From the NCBI RefSeq assembly GCF_003481705.1, contig NZ_QULN01000011.1:16851-80850 (forward strand): DNA of 64,000 nt, in the 5' to 3' direction. The notes beneath the pieces were generated by a model. The model searched no databases, was not told the DNA's origin, and saw nothing but the letters and a program-made list of their open reading frames with translations. Shown here piece after piece: positions 40,272 to 49,591 of this stretch (the first letter of the stretch is position 1; every line of letters begins with the position of its first letter). Made by a program: the position numbers and the translations under genes. The DNA is from Butyricicoccus sp. OM04-18BH. Lineage in GTDB: Bacteria; Bacillota; Clostridia; Oscillospirales; Butyricicoccaceae.

Positions 40272-40722
40272 GCTGCTCCTTGAAAAATATCCAAACAAGT
40301 CCACAATGTACCTTTATAGTTTATCAAATTATGCGCAAGTTGTCTACTGCACAGAAAGCCAGAAATCAGGGGTAAAATTTGGTGAAAAAGCAAAGAGACA
40401 GGCGGCACAGGATGAAAAACTGGTGAAAATAACGAAAATACCGGGGTTTAAGGGCTGTAAAATTTTATTTCGAAAAATAAAAAGGTGAGATGATGGGTAA
40501 GTTATGGTTTTTCGTGACTGCACGAATATACAGAAAAGTGCAGAGTTTCGCAGCAAATGGCGGAAAACAGGCAGAGAAGCCCCGGGATTTTCCGTAAAAA
40601 GGACGGAAAACGCGAGACGGGAGACGGATGAAAAAATACGTTTTTTGCGCATTTCCGCGGAAAAACGACGCAGCAGCGGCAGGGGATAGCGGAATTTTTA
40701 TCTGAAAAAACACGATTTTCGG
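40272..40722. other. Intergenic region without a recognisable gene
   Basis: About 450 bases between the DeoR gene and the transketolase promoter. The + strand is purine-rich (runs of A and GGAAAA-type words) and lower in GC than the flanking genes. A 61-codon frame at 40504-40689 is present but basic, without homology features or a clear RBS, and is probably not a gene. I see no RNA gene I can name. Confidence 0.5.
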
Positions 40723-40751
40723 TTGAAATCTGAGCGGTTTGGTGATACACT
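40723..40751 (+). promoter_or_regulatory. Promoter of the transketolase operon with 5' hairpin
   Basis: TTGAAA (40723-40728), 17-base spacer, TACACT (40746-40751). The transcript would start with the hairpin ACAGCGG/CCGCTGT (40762-40782) enclosing a seven-base loop TAAGGCG. Confidence 0.65.
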
Positions 40752-40851
40752 GTAATCGTATACAGCGGTAAGGCGCCGCTGTGCGCCGGCGCGGAACACT
40801 GCGTCACGGCGCGATAAGAGAAAATACTTATGAATTAGGCAGGTGTATGCA

Positions 40852-41703
40852 ATGCAGAAAGCAGAAAAGATGCAGGAGCTTCGCGTATTTGCTCAGGAAA
40901 TCCGTGTGGAGACCCTGAAGACCGTCGGTTCGCTTGGCTTCGGCCATGTACCGGGTGCAATGTCCGTTATCGACGCGCTGGCAGTTCTGTACGGTGAGGT
41001 TATGAAGGTAGATCCGAAGAACCCGCACTGGGAGGATCGTGACTGGTGCGTACTGTCCAAGGGCCACGCAGGTCCGGCTATGTACGCTACCCTCGGCCTG
41101 AAGGGCTTCTATCCGGTCGAGGAGGCTTATACCCTCAACCAGCCGCACACCAACTTCCCGTCCCATACCGACCGTACCAAGACCCCGGGCGTTGACCTGA
41201 CCACCGGCTCTCTGGGCCAGGGCATGTCTACCGCTACCGGCGCAGCTCTCGGCAACAAGCTCGACGGCCGCGACAGCCACGTATTCGTATTCGTCGGCGA
41301 CGGCGAGTGCGACGAGGGTCAGGTTTGGGAGGCAGCTCAGTTCGCTGCTCACTACAAGCTGGACAACCTCATTTGCTTCGTAGACGACAACAAGTATCAG
41401 CTCGACGGTGCAGTTGACAAGGTCATGAGCCATGGCAAGGGCATCGGCGCAAAGTTTGACGCTTTTGGCTGGAACGTAATCGAACTTCAGGACGGCAACG
41501 ACGTAGAGCAGATCTACGACGCAGTTCAGCTCGCTTACGACACCAAGGGCGTTCCGACCTGCATTGTGCTGAATACCGTTAAGGGCCTCGGCGCAACGTT
41601 CGCTGAAGGCACCGGCGCGCACTCCTCTCAGCCGAGCAAGGAGCAGTGGGATGAAGCCATTGCTGCTGCTGAGAAGAAGCTCGCAGAGATCAAGGCACAG
41701 TAA
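40852..41703 (+). CDS. Transketolase, N-terminal (TPP-binding) subunit
   Basis: The 283-residue protein carries the thiamine-pyrophosphate motif GDGECDEGQVWEA (about 143-155), which extends to the asparagine in DDNKYQ, and also SKGHAGPAMYATL near 65. It pairs with the C-terminal subunit to give a complete transketolase exchanging two-carbon units in the pentose phosphate pathway. The ATG at 40852 is chosen with AGGTG upstream; a GTG nine bases earlier is possible. Codon use is strongly biased to preferred codons, indicating high expression. Confidence 0.93.
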   Translation: MQKAEKMQELRVFAQEIRVETLKTVGSLGFGHVPGAMSVIDALAVLYGEVMKVDPKNPHWEDRDWCVLSKGHAGPAMYATLGLKGFYPVEEAYTLNQPHTNFPSHTDRTKTPGVDLTTGSLGQGMSTATGAALGNKLDGRDSHVFVFVGDGECDEGQVWEAAQFAAHYKLDNLICFVDDNKYQLDGAVDKVMSHGKGIGAKFDAFGWNVIELQDGNDVEQIYDAVQLAYDTKGVPTCIVLNTVKGLGATFAEGTGAHSSQPSKEQWDEAIAAAEKKLAEIKAQ

Positions 41704-41717
41704 GGGAGGTAATAAAC

Positions 41718-42689
41718 ATGAGCTTTACTCTGATTGGCAAGCACGAGAAGGACTCTCGTAACAACCGTGACGGTTTCGTTACCGCTATGCTGGACCTCAT
41801 GGAGAAGGACAGCAAGGTAATGCACGTAGACTGCGACCTTGAGAACTGCATCAACACCGGCAAGCTGGCAAAGGCTTTCCCGGAGCAGACCGTAAACGCA
41901 GGTATCGCAGAGGCTAACGCTATGGGCGTTGCAGCAGGTCTGGCCGCTACCGGCCGCACCGTATTCATGCACTCCTTCGGCTGCTTCGCATCCCGCCGTG
42001 CATTTGACCAGGCTTTCATGTCCGCAGCTTACGCTAAGCTGCCGGTACACGTGATCGGCTCTGACCCCGGCGTATGCGCTGCATACAACGGCGGCACCCA
42101 TATGCCGTTCGAGGACTGCGCTCTGTACATGTCCGTACCGGAAGCAGTCGTTATCGACCCGGTTGACTACGCTCAGATCAACTGCCTGACCAAGAAGCTG
42201 GCAGCATCCGGTAAGTTCTCCTACATGCGCATGATCCGCAAGGGCTTCACCACTGTTTACGGCGACGGCTCTGACTTCGAGATCGGCAAGGGCGTTACCC
42301 TGAAGGAAGGCAAGGACGTTGCTATCATCGCTTCCGGCATCATGGTCGACGAGGCTCTGAAGGCTCAGGAGCAGCTGGCTGCTGAGGGTATCTCCGCCAA
42401 GGTCATCGATATGTTTACCTGGAAGCCGCTCGACGAGCAGCTCATCCTCGACTCTGCTGCTGAGTGCGGCGCTATCGTAACCGCTGAGAACCATCAGGTC
42501 AAGGTTGGTCTGGGTTCTGCTGTTGCTAACGTTGTTATCAAGAACAACCCGGTTCCGATGGAGATGGTAGGCGTAGAGGATCGCTTCGGTCAGGTAGGCG
42601 CTGAGTCCTTCCTGCGCGAGGAGTACGGTCTGACCGCTGCTCACATCGTGGAGGCTGCTAAGAAGGCAATCGCTCGCAAGAACGGCTAA
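41718..42689 (+). CDS. Transketolase, C-terminal subunit
   Basis: The 323-residue protein holds the pyrimidine-binding domain (DCDLENCINTGK, NAGIAEANAMG, the SFGCFASRRAFDQ loop) and the C-terminal regulatory domain (about 200-323, AESFLREEYGLTAAHI). It lies 14 bases after the N-terminal subunit, with GGGAGGTAATAAAC before the ATG, and is terminated by a strong hairpin. Confidence 0.93.
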   Translation: MSFTLIGKHEKDSRNNRDGFVTAMLDLMEKDSKVMHVDCDLENCINTGKLAKAFPEQTVNAGIAEANAMGVAAGLAATGRTVFMHSFGCFASRRAFDQAFMSAAYAKLPVHVIGSDPGVCAAYNGGTHMPFEDCALYMSVPEAVVIDPVDYAQINCLTKKLAASGKFSYMRMIRKGFTTVYGDGSDFEIGKGVTLKEGKDVAIIASGIMVDEALKAQEQLAAEGISAKVIDMFTWKPLDEQLILDSAAECGAIVTAENHQVKVGLGSAVANVVIKNNPVPMEMVGVEDRFGQVGAESFLREEYGLTAAHIVEAAKKAIARKNG

Positions 42690-42727
42690 TTTCCTTCCGC
42701 AGATACGCGAAGTAAATATTTGCATCG

Positions 42728-42759
42728 AAAGCGCTCCGGCTTTGCCGGAGCGCTTTTTT
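42728..42759 (+). terminator. Terminator of the transketolase operon
   Basis: AAAGCGCTCCGGC pairs with GCCGGAGCGCTTT around TTT, followed by Ts. Confidence 0.95.
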
Positions 42760-42807
42760 GCCGTTACTTTGCACAGAAGCAAGCGCAGATTTTGCATGGT
42801 CTGGAAA

Positions 42808-42836
42808 TAGACAATATCACCCAAATCTGCTATACT
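42808..42836 (+). promoter_or_regulatory. Promoter of the 210-residue lipoprotein gene
   Basis: TAGACA (42808-42813), 17-base spacer, TATACT (42831-42836). Confidence 0.7.
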
Positions 42837-42867
42837 GTAAGCACAACAGTAAAAGGAGGCGATCCGT

Positions 42868-43500
42868 ATGAAAAAACGGCACGCAGCGTTAGCGGCACTG
42901 GCTCTTGTGGGGATTTTGAGCGGGTGCGGACAGACAAAGACACAGCCGGCGGATAATACGATTTCCATCACGCCGGTGGAGCAGGCTACGACAGAGAAAC
43001 AATCGGGTGCGGTTGTAGAGTATCATTTTTCTGGCAACAACACAGAAGCCAACGGAATAACATTCAACAGCTACACATGGGATGGCAATGCGTGGCAGAA
43101 CATGGACAAACCCATCGGTGTGTATGGCATGGGTCTGAATAACGGCACCGGCAAAATCATTTTCCGGCATGATGCAGATACAATCAATGTGGCGTATGAT
43201 ATTGAGATGACGTTCCCGAGCGGCGGCGCTTCGACCCAGTACGGAGATTCGTCCGAACTGAGCAAGCTGCCAACGGACAACCTGACAGTGGCTGTCACGG
43301 GACAGGAGAAGCCAATCGACGATTTAGCAGTCGATGTAGAGATACCTCTTGTTGTGCGTGTGTTCAACACGGATGGAGCAACGCACACGGTAGAGGTCAA
43401 TGCGTTTATCGAACCAGATAGCAGTGATGCACTGAAAAACTGCATCTATGCGGATGCCATTACGGCAACATTCGTATATGATAACAGTGTTTCCCAATAA
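42868..43500 (+). CDS. Lipoprotein of unknown function
   Basis: The 210-residue protein has a lipoprotein signal with lipobox LSGC at about residue 20. The mature part is predicted to be mostly beta strands (for example GVYGMGLNNGTGKIIF and LAVDVEIPLVVRVF), with no motif I recognise. GC content and codon use are lower than in the neighbours, suggesting a later arrival. It stands alone with its own promoter and terminator. AAAGGAGG precedes the ATG. Confidence 0.75.
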   Translation: MKKRHAALAALALVGILSGCGQTKTQPADNTISITPVEQATTEKQSGAVVEYHFSGNNTEANGITFNSYTWDGNAWQNMDKPIGVYGMGLNNGTGKIIFRHDADTINVAYDIEMTFPSGGASTQYGDSSELSKLPTDNLTVAVTGQEKPIDDLAVDVEIPLVVRVFNTDGATHTVEVNAFIEPDSSDALKNCIYADAITATFVYDNSVSQ

Positions 43501-43507
43501 ACCGCGA

Positions 43508-43536
43508 ATGCCCTGACCTCTCGTCAGGGCATTTTT
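43508..43536 (+). terminator. Terminator of the lipoprotein gene
   Basis: TGCCCTGA pairs with TCAGGGCA around a short loop, followed by TTTTTC. Confidence 0.9.
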
Positions 43537-43539
43537 CTC

Positions 43540-43568
43540 TTTACGCCTGCGGCGAATTTCACTATAAT
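43540..43568 (+). promoter_or_regulatory. Promoter of the MATE gene
   Basis: TTTACG (43540-43545), 17-base spacer, TATAAT (43563-43568). Confidence 0.8.
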
Positions 43569-43594
43569 AGAGGGAGCAGAAAGGGGAGAGAACC

Positions 43595-44950
43595 ATGTCC
43601 CAAACAGACAGCCCACTGGGCACAGCACCGGTCGGGAAGCTGGTTTTGCAGCTCGCGATACCGGCGATGCTGGCGCAGTTTGTCAATATATTATACAGCG
43701 TCGTGGACCGTATGTACGTCGGCCACATCGCGGGTGCAGGCGATGCGGCACTGGCCGGCGTCGGCGTCTGTGCGCCGGTGGTGACGATGATCACCGCACT
43801 CGGCGCGCTGATCGGCTTCGGCGGCGGTCCGCTGATGAGCATCCGCATGGGGCGGCGCGATATGGACGGCGCGCGGCAGATCGTTGCGAACAGCTTTTAT
43901 CTGCTGCTCGCGCTCAGCGTTATGGCAACCGTGCCGCTACTCGTGTTCCGGCGGCAGATTCTGTTCACCTTCGGGTGCAGCGAGGCGCTGTGGGAGTACG
44001 CCGAGGCGTATTTTACGACCTATGTCTCGGGCACGGTGTTCGCGGTGATGAGCTACGGCCTCAACCAGATCACGATGAGTCAGGGCTTTTCCTCGACGGC
44101 CATGCGGTCGGTCATGCTCGGCGCGGCGGTCAATATCGCGCTCGACCCGGTTTTCATCTTTGCGCTGAACATGGGTGTGCGCGGCGCGGCGCTCGCGACC
44201 GTGCTTTCCCAGATCTGCTCGACGGCGTATATCCTGCGCTTTCTGCTCGGCGGCAAGGCGGCGGTCGGCATCACCCGGCAGCCGGTCAATCCCGGCTGGA
44301 TGCGCCGTATTGTGCAGGTCGGTCTCTCGCCGGCGCTCATTATTGCGCTGGATAACGTGCTGCTCATCTCGGTGAACATCATGCTGCGCAGATACGGCGG
44401 CGCGGACAGCGATATGCTCATCGCGTGCGCGGCGGTCATGCAGAGCTTTATGCTCATCATCACCATGCCGCTCGGCGGCATCACGGCAGGCACGCAGTCC
44501 ATCCTCGGCTATAACTACGGCGCAGGCAATACGAAGCGCATCGCGCAGGCGTTCCGCGGCATCATCCTGCTGTGCGTGGCGTTCTGCGGTCTGATGTTCG
44601 TTCTCGCGCAGACGGTTTCCGGCTCTTTTGTACGGATTTTCACCAGGGACCCGGCGTATATCGACATGGCGTCGTACATGATACGCACGTATTCGCTCGG
44701 CGTGCTCGGTCTCGCGATACAGTACCCGGCGGTGGACGGCATGACCGGCATGGGGCTTATCCGGTGGGGTCTGACGTTCTCCATGCTGCGCAAGGGGCTG
44801 TTCCTCGTGTGCGTATTTGTACTGCCGCCGCTGTTCGGCGCGACGGCCGTCATGTTCTCCGAGCCGATTTCCGACATCACCGCCGCGATCGTATCCGCCT
44901 GCGGTCTTGCCTCTGTCCTGCCGAGGCTGCTGCGCAGGCAGCAGGTCTGA
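43595..44950 (+). CDS. MATE family efflux transporter
   Basis: The 451-residue protein has about twelve transmembrane helices in two six-helix bundles, and the MATE features PVGKLVLQLAIPAMLAQF at the N-terminus, MYVGHIAG after helix 1 and GTQSILGYNYGAGN at the start of the second half. It exports drugs or metabolites using Na+ or H+. It is followed 67 bases later by an XRE-type regulator in the same direction that may control it. AAAGGGGAGAG precedes the ATG. Confidence 0.93.
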   Translation: MSQTDSPLGTAPVGKLVLQLAIPAMLAQFVNILYSVVDRMYVGHIAGAGDAALAGVGVCAPVVTMITALGALIGFGGGPLMSIRMGRRDMDGARQIVANSFYLLLALSVMATVPLLVFRRQILFTFGCSEALWEYAEAYFTTYVSGTVFAVMSYGLNQITMSQGFSSTAMRSVMLGAAVNIALDPVFIFALNMGVRGAALATVLSQICSTAYILRFLLGGKAAVGITRQPVNPGWMRRIVQVGLSPALIIALDNVLLISVNIMLRRYGGADSDMLIACAAVMQSFMLIITMPLGGITAGTQSILGYNYGAGNTKRIAQAFRGIILLCVAFCGLMFVLAQTVSGSFVRIFTRDPAYIDMASYMIRTYSLGVLGLAIQYPAVDGMTGMGLIRWGLTFSMLRKGLFLVCVFVLPPLFGATAVMFSEPISDITAAIVSACGLASVLPRLLRRQQV

Positions 44951-45017
44951 GGGCAACAGCGGGTTGCTTGCCTGTCGGCCCTGTTTGTGATAAGGTTCTG
45001 TCAAGGAGATGATACAT

Positions 45018-45473
45018 ATGGAAACGAAGGATGTTCTGCTGCGTCTGAGAACGGAAAAGAAAATGACGCAGGATGAGTTGGCGGAAAAGGTTTTCGTGAC
45101 TCGTCAGGCGGTCTCGCGATGGGAAAAAGGGGAGACCACGCCGAATGTGGAGACGCTCAAGCTGCTTTCCGGGGTGTTCGATGTTTCGATCAATACACTG
45201 CTGGGTTCTCCGCGGCAGCTGATCTGTCAGTGCTGCGGCATGCCGCTCGAGGACGGGACCATGAGCCGGGAAACCGACGGCTCGTTCAATGAGGATTACT
45301 GCAAATGGTGCTATGCAGACGGCGAATTCAAATATGACAGTGAGCAGCAGCTGATCGACTTCTGCGTTGAGCACATGGCGAGCGAAAGCTGGCCTGCGGA
45401 GCAGGTGCGGGCGCATATGGAAGCGGTCGTTCCGCAGCTGCGGCACTGGAAAAAACGGCAGCAGGAGAGCTGA
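45018..45473 (+). CDS. XRE-family regulator with C-terminal zinc ribbon
   Basis: The 151-residue protein has an N-terminal helix-turn-helix (MTQDELAEKVFVTRQAVSR, about 18-36) followed by the zinc-ribbon domain with CQCCGMPL (about 72-79) and YCKWCYADGEF (about 98-108), the putative zinc-ribbon family often fused to XRE domains in Firmicutes. The ATG at 45018 is favoured by AAGGAG nine bases upstream. It is downstream of the MATE gene; regulation of that pump is plausible but unproven. Confidence 0.85.
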   Translation: METKDVLLRLRTEKKMTQDELAEKVFVTRQAVSRWEKGETTPNVETLKLLSGVFDVSINTLLGSPRQLICQCCGMPLEDGTMSRETDGSFNEDYCKWCYADGEFKYDSEQQLIDFCVEHMASESWPAEQVRAHMEAVVPQLRHWKKRQQES

Positions 45474-45590
45474 AACAGCGGCATAGGAGACCGGTCTCGC
45501 TATATGCGAAACTGGAAAGGAAACCGGTCTCGCAGTCTCGCAGCCCGGTGCGGGGGATACAGAGGATGCACGCTTTGTACAAACTTCCTA

Positions 45591-45619
45591 TTTACGAAAG
45601 CGAACGCGACCGTTATAAT
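45591..45619 (+). promoter_or_regulatory. Promoter of the malic enzyme gene
   Basis: TTTACG (45591-45596), 17-base spacer, TATAAT (45614-45619). Confidence 0.85.
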
Positions 45620-45677
45620 AAGTATAGATATGAATTTCCGCCCGACGGAACACAGAACGATAACGGAGGAACAGAAC

Positions 45678-46850
45678 ATGGACGTAAAAGAACGCGCACT
45701 CGAGGCACATGAAAAATGGGCAGGCAAGATCGAGGTCGTTGCCCGCTGTGAGGTGAACAGCAAGGACGATCTTTCCATCGCCTACACGCCCGGCGTAGCC
45801 GAGCCGTGCCTCAAGATCAAGGACGATCCGTCCCTCAGCTATAAATACACGCGCCGCCACAATCTCGTTGCGGTCATCACGGACGGCACGGCTGTGCTTG
45901 GTCTGGGCGATATCGGCCCGCTCGCCGGCATGCCGGTCATGGAGGGCAAGTGCGCGCTGTTCAAGGCGTTCGCGGATGTCGATGCGTTCCCGCTCTGCGT
46001 TGCATCCAAGGATGTTGACGAGATCGTGCGCACGGTTCAGCTGATCTCCGGCTCGTTCGGCGGCATCAATCTTGAGGACATCGCCGCTCCGCGCTGCTTC
46101 GAGATCGAGCGCCGCCTCAAGGAGGTCTGCGACATTCCGGTATTCCATGATGACCAGCACGGCACGGCGGTCTGCTGCGGCGCGGCGCTGCTCAACGCCT
46201 GCCGCCTGACCGGCCGCAAGGTGGACGAGATCAAGATGGTCGTCAACGGCTGCGGCGCGGCGGCGATCGCAGTCACCAGATTCCTGATGTTCCTCGGCGT
46301 AAAGGACATCACGATGGTCGAGCGCTTCGGCATCGTCTGCGAGGGCGACGAGCGCCTCAACCCGGCACAGCAGGAGATGGCGAAGGTCACCAACCGCGAC
46401 CACATGACCGGCACGCTCGCCGACGCGGTCAAGGGTGCCGATGTATTCTTCGGCATGTCCGCGCCGCAGGTGCTGACCGCCGAGATGGTCTCCACCATGG
46501 CGAAGGACCCGATGGTGTTCGCGATGGCCAATCCGGTCCCCGAGATCTGGCCGGAGGACGCAAAGAAGGGCGGCGCGGCTGTTGTCGGCACCGGCCGTTC
46601 GGATTATCCGAACCAGATCAACAACGTGCTCGCGTTCCCGGGCATTTTCCGCGGCGCGCTCGACGTTCGCGCAAGCGACATCAATGAGGAGATGAAGCTC
46701 GCGGCGGCAAAGGCGATCGCGTCCTGTGTCTCTGATGAAGAGCTGACCGCAGAGTACATCATGCCGATGGCGTTCGACAAGAAGGTCATCCGCACAGTCG
46801 CGGATGCTGTTGCGCAGGCTGCCCGCGATTCCGGTGTGGCCCGTATCTGA
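45678..46850 (+). CDS. NAD(P)-dependent malic enzyme
   Basis: The 390-residue protein is a short bacterial malic enzyme without the C-terminal phosphotransacetylase extension. Seen are the malate-binding [10 protein letters not shown] (about 35-44), [14 protein letters not shown] (about 70-83), the metal-ligand segment [10 protein letters not shown] (about 158-167) and the dinucleotide loop [10 protein letters not shown] (about 192-201). It decarboxylates malate to pyruvate, giving NAD(P)H. The ATG at 45678 has CGGAGGAACAG upstream; the longer frame spans the promoter. Monocistronic. Confidence 0.95.
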   Translation: MDVKERALEAHEKWAGKIEVVARCEVNSKDDLSIAYTPGVAEPCLKIKDDPSLSYKYTRRHNLVAVITDGTAVLGLGDIGPLAGMPVMEGKCALFKAFADVDAFPLCVASKDVDEIVRTVQLISGSFGGINLEDIAAPRCFEIERRLKEVCDIPVFHDDQHGTAVCCGAALLNACRLTGRKVDEIKMVVNGCGAAAIAVTRFLMFLGVKDITMVERFGIVCEGDERLNPAQQEMAKVTNRDHMTGTLADAVKGADVFFGMSAPQVLTAEMVSTMAKDPMVFAMANPVPEIWPEDAKKGGAAVVGTGRSDYPNQINNVLAFPGIFRGALDVRASDINEEMKLAAAKAIASCVSDEELTAEYIMPMAFDKKVIRTVADAVAQAARDSGVARI

Positions 46851-46886
46851 GCGCAGCAGACGAAAAGTTACAGATAAGACATAATC

Positions 46887-46917
46887 AACCGCGCGGGAAC
46901 AATCTCGCGCGGTTTTT
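46887..46917 (+). terminator. Terminator of the malic enzyme gene
   Basis: An ACCGCGCG-type stem paired with CGCGCGGT and followed by TTTTT. Confidence 0.88.
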
Positions 46918-47004
46918 GCGCAAAAGTGCGTGCACGCACACGCACAAGTTCGCGGAATGACAAAAACAGCGGATTGCACAACTCGGCTTTGTGAAAAAAT
47001 GCGT

Positions 47005-47033
47005 TTGACATTTACAGTGCATAAGGGTACAAT
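47005..47033 (+). promoter_or_regulatory. Promoter of iolE
   Basis: TTGACA (47005-47010), 17-base spacer, TACAAT (47028-47033). Confidence 0.85.
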
Positions 47034-47096
47034 AAGAATAACAAAAATGCGTTTGTTCTGCGCAGACGCAGAGAGAAGATTATGGAGGGAATAACT

Positions 47097-48026
47097 ATGT
47101 TAGATCCGAAGAAAGTAAGACTGGGTATCTGCCCGATCGGCTGGTCCAATGATGATATGTGGGATCTCGGCGACGAGAACACCTTCCAGCAGTGCATCTC
47201 TGAGATGAAGCTCGCTGGTTTCGACGGCTGCGAAGTCGGCCATAAGTACCCGGAAGACAAGACCGTCCTCAAGCACATGCTGGACGCTCGCAACATGACC
47301 ATCGCTTCCAAGTGGTTCTCCTCTTTCCTGGTTGACAAGCCGTACGAAGAGGTTGAGGCTGAGTTCGTTAAGGAGCTCGAGTACCTGTCCTACGTTGGCG
47401 CTACCGCTATCAACGTTTCCGAGCAGTCCGGCTCCATCCAGGGCCAGCTCGACACCCCGGTTCTCGACGACAAGAAGCGCGTTCTGACCGACGAGGAGTG
47501 GGACCGCTTCACCACCGGCCTGAACAAGCTGGGCAAGCTGTCCATGGAGAAGTACGGCATCCGCACCTGCTTCCATCATCACATGGGCACCGTATGCCAG
47601 ACCGTTGAAGAGACCACCCGTCTGATGGAGAACACCGATCCGAAGTACGTATTCCTGTGCTTCGATACCGGCCACTTCACCTTCGCAGGCGAGGACCCGG
47701 TCAAGATGCTCGAGAAGTTCGCTGACCGCGTTGGTCACGTTCATCTGAAGAACATGCGTATGCCGCTGGTTGAGAAGGCTCGCGCTGAGCACTGGTCCTT
47801 CCTGGACGCTGTCCGCGCTGGCGCTTTCACCGTACCGGGCGATCCGGACGGCTGCGTAGAGTTCGACAAGGTATTCGACCTGCTTGACAAGGCTGGTTAC
47901 TCCGGCTGGATCATGGTCGAGGCTGAGCAGGACCCGGCTAAGGCTAATCCGTTCGAGTACGCTAAGATGGGCCGTGAGTACATCACCAAGCACACCGGTC
48001 TCGGCGGCGAGGTTGTCCTCAAGTAA
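47097..48026 (+). CDS. iolE: Myo-inosose-2 dehydratase (IolE-like)
   Basis: The 309-residue TIM-barrel protein has the IolE opening LGICPIGWSNDDMWD, the metal-ligand regions HHHMGTVCQT (about 160-169) and FDTGHFTFAGEDP (about 197-209), and VGHVHLKNMRM. IolE dehydrates scyllo-inosose in inositol breakdown. The rest of the iol pathway is not adjacent, but broken pieces of a MocA-type dehydrogenase and another isomerase lie at 20.2-21.2 kb. Codon use is among the most biased in the window, so the gene is probably highly expressed. GGAGGGAATAACT precedes the ATG. Confidence 0.82.
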   Translation: MLDPKKVRLGICPIGWSNDDMWDLGDENTFQQCISEMKLAGFDGCEVGHKYPEDKTVLKHMLDARNMTIASKWFSSFLVDKPYEEVEAEFVKELEYLSYVGATAINVSEQSGSIQGQLDTPVLDDKKRVLTDEEWDRFTTGLNKLGKLSMEKYGIRTCFHHHMGTVCQTVEETTRLMENTDPKYVFLCFDTGHFTFAGEDPVKMLEKFADRVGHVHLKNMRMPLVEKARAEHWSFLDAVRAGAFTVPGDPDGCVEFDKVFDLLDKAGYSGWIMVEAEQDPAKANPFEYAKMGREYITKHTGLGGEVVLK

Positions 48027-48047
48027 TTTCATATTACTGCAATACAG

Positions 48048-48070
48048 GGGCGGCGCAAGCCGCCCTTTTT
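48048..48070 (+). terminator. Terminator of iolE
   Basis: GGGCGGC pairs with GCCGCCC around GCAA, then TTTTT. Confidence 0.92.
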
Positions 48071-48077
48071 GCGCGAA

Positions 48078-48112
48078 AAAATACCCCGATGCGTCTGCTG
48101 CACCGGGGTATT
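48078..48112 (-). terminator. Terminator of the amylase gene
   Basis: On the minus strand AATACCCCG pairs with CGGGGTATT, followed by a T-run. Confidence 0.88.
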
Positions 48113-48131
48113 CGTGTGCTTTCAGGGAAAA

Positions 48132-49442
48132 TCAGCACTCGCACTTCCAGAAAAACGCCGAGCAGGGGGGCAGTTCGCTGCCGCCGCCGAAATCATGCGG
48201 CTCTCCGGTGATGAGGTCGACCGCGCGGCCGCATTTCGCGTCGAAGTGCGCGGTATACGGCTGGTCGTCGATATTGACCGCGATGAGCACTCGCTCGCCG
48301 TCTGCACACCGTTCCCAGATGCACTGCCTGTTGGTGAGGACGAGCTGACGGAAGTCGCCGTAGCACAGTGCGCGGCTTTCGCGGTGCGCCTTCGCCATCG
48401 CGGCGATGGTGTCGGTCAGCGCGTTCCGCTCGGGTGCGTCGAACGAGGGGCGCAGCGCGTCGTCGCCCTGCTGCTTGTTTCCCTCCGCACCCCATTCGCT
48501 GCCATAATAGATGCACGGAATGCCCGGCATGCCGAACAGCAGCGCATAGATGAGGGGCAGATGGAGGCGGTTCTGGAGGATGGACGCGACGCGCGTCACA
48601 TCATGGTTGTCGACGAACGAGAGCAGATGCCTGCCGCGGTACAGCGTCCAGTTTTCCGGGCCGAACTGGCGCAGCAGGGAGTGGGTGATCTCGAACAGAT
48701 TGTAGCTGTTCATCGAGGAATACAGACCCTTGTAGCACTCATAATTCGTGCAGGAGTGCAGCAGACCGTCACCGACGAACTGATTGTAGTCGCCGTGCAG
48801 CAGCTCGCCGACGAGGAAGAAATCCGAGCCGAACGAGTCGCAGAACGAGCGGAGCTGACGGAGAAAATCCTTGTCGAGGCAGTAGGCGACGTCCAGGCGC
48901 AGACCGTCGATGCCGAATTCGTCCTTCCACAGGCGGATGCAGTCGAACAGATGATGCACGACGTCGGGATTGCGCAGGTTGAGCTTGACAAGCTCGTAGT
49001 GTCCTTCCCAGCCCTCGTACCAGAAGCCGTCGTTATAATTCGAATTGCCCTCGAACGAGATGTGGAACCAGTCCTTGTAGGGGGAGTCCCATTTTTTCTC
49101 CTGCACGTCCTTGAACGCCCAGAAGCCGCGGCCGACATGGTTGAACACGCCGTCCAGCACAACCTTGATGCCGTGCTCATGCAGAGTCTCGCATACGGCT
49201 GCGAAATCGGCGTTCGTGCCGAGGCGGCAGTCCACCTTTCGGAAGTCGCGGGTATCGTAGCCGTGACTGTCGGATTCGAAGATCGGGGAAAAATAAACGG
49301 CGTTGCAGCCGAGACGCGCGATGTGCTCGGCCCAGTCGGCCACCTTGCGGATGCGCGGCACGGTTATGCCGTCGTTGACACGCGGCGCGCCGCAGAAGCC
49401 GATGGGATAAATCTGATAAAAAACACTTTCATAAGCCCACAT
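48132..49442 (-). CDS. GH13 alpha-amylase family hydrolase
   Basis: The 436-residue protein has the GH13 catalytic regions: DGVFNHVG (about 117), GLRLDVA (nucleophile Asp, about 200), LVGELLHGDYN (acid/base Glu, about 231) and FVDNHD (about 297). There is no signal peptide, so it acts in the cytoplasm, and no separate N-terminal domain, which points to a cyclomaltodextrinase/neopullulanase-like enzyme acting on imported maltodextrins. Monocistronic on the minus strand between iolE and rplS; the substrate is inferred from family only. Confidence 0.9.
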   Translation of the reverse strand: MWAYESVFYQIYPIGFCGAPRVNDGITVPRIRKVADWAEHIARLGCNAVYFSPIFESDSHGYDTRDFRKVDCRLGTNADFAAVCETLHEHGIKVVLDGVFNHVGRGFWAFKDVQEKKWDSPYKDWFHISFEGNSNYNDGFWYEGWEGHYELVKLNLRNPDVVHHLFDCIRLWKDEFGIDGLRLDVAYCLDKDFLRQLRSFCDSFGSDFFLVGELLHGDYNQFVGDGLLHSCTNYECYKGLYSSMNSYNLFEITHSLLRQFGPENWTLYRGRHLLSFVDNHDVTRVASILQNRLHLPLIYALLFGMPGIPCIYYGSEWGAEGNKQQGDDALRPSFDAPERNALTDTIAAMAKAHRESRALCYGDFRQLVLTNRQCIWERCADGERVLIAVNIDDQPYTAHFDAKCGRAVDLITGEPHDFGGGSELPPCSAFFWKCEC

Positions 49443-49562
49443 AGATCGTTGCTCCTTTACACGGGGGATATATTCAGTATAAACAAAATAGACAATTCAT
49501 GCAATAGCAAAACGGTAAAAACTGTGCAGAATGATTGAAGCACAGCAAAGACAAAAAAGTGC

Positions 49563-49591
49563 TTGCAATCCGAACGACAGTATGGTATGAT
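49563..49591 (+). promoter_or_regulatory. Promoter of rplS
   Basis: TTGCAA (49563-49568), 17-base spacer, TATGAT (49586-49591). About 80 bases of untranslated leader follow. Confidence 0.8.

Noticed and set aside
40504..40689. 61-codon frame in the DeoR-transketolase gap
   Set aside because: Very basic, no RBS at a sensible distance, and it lies in purine-rich DNA that gives open frames by chance.
40762..40782. Hairpin at the start of the transketolase transcript with loop TAAGGCG, similar to the nitrogen-leader hexaloops
   Set aside because: The loop has seven bases (or five if a U-G pair closes it), and no overlapping terminator with a T-run follows, so it does not fit the ANTAR device.
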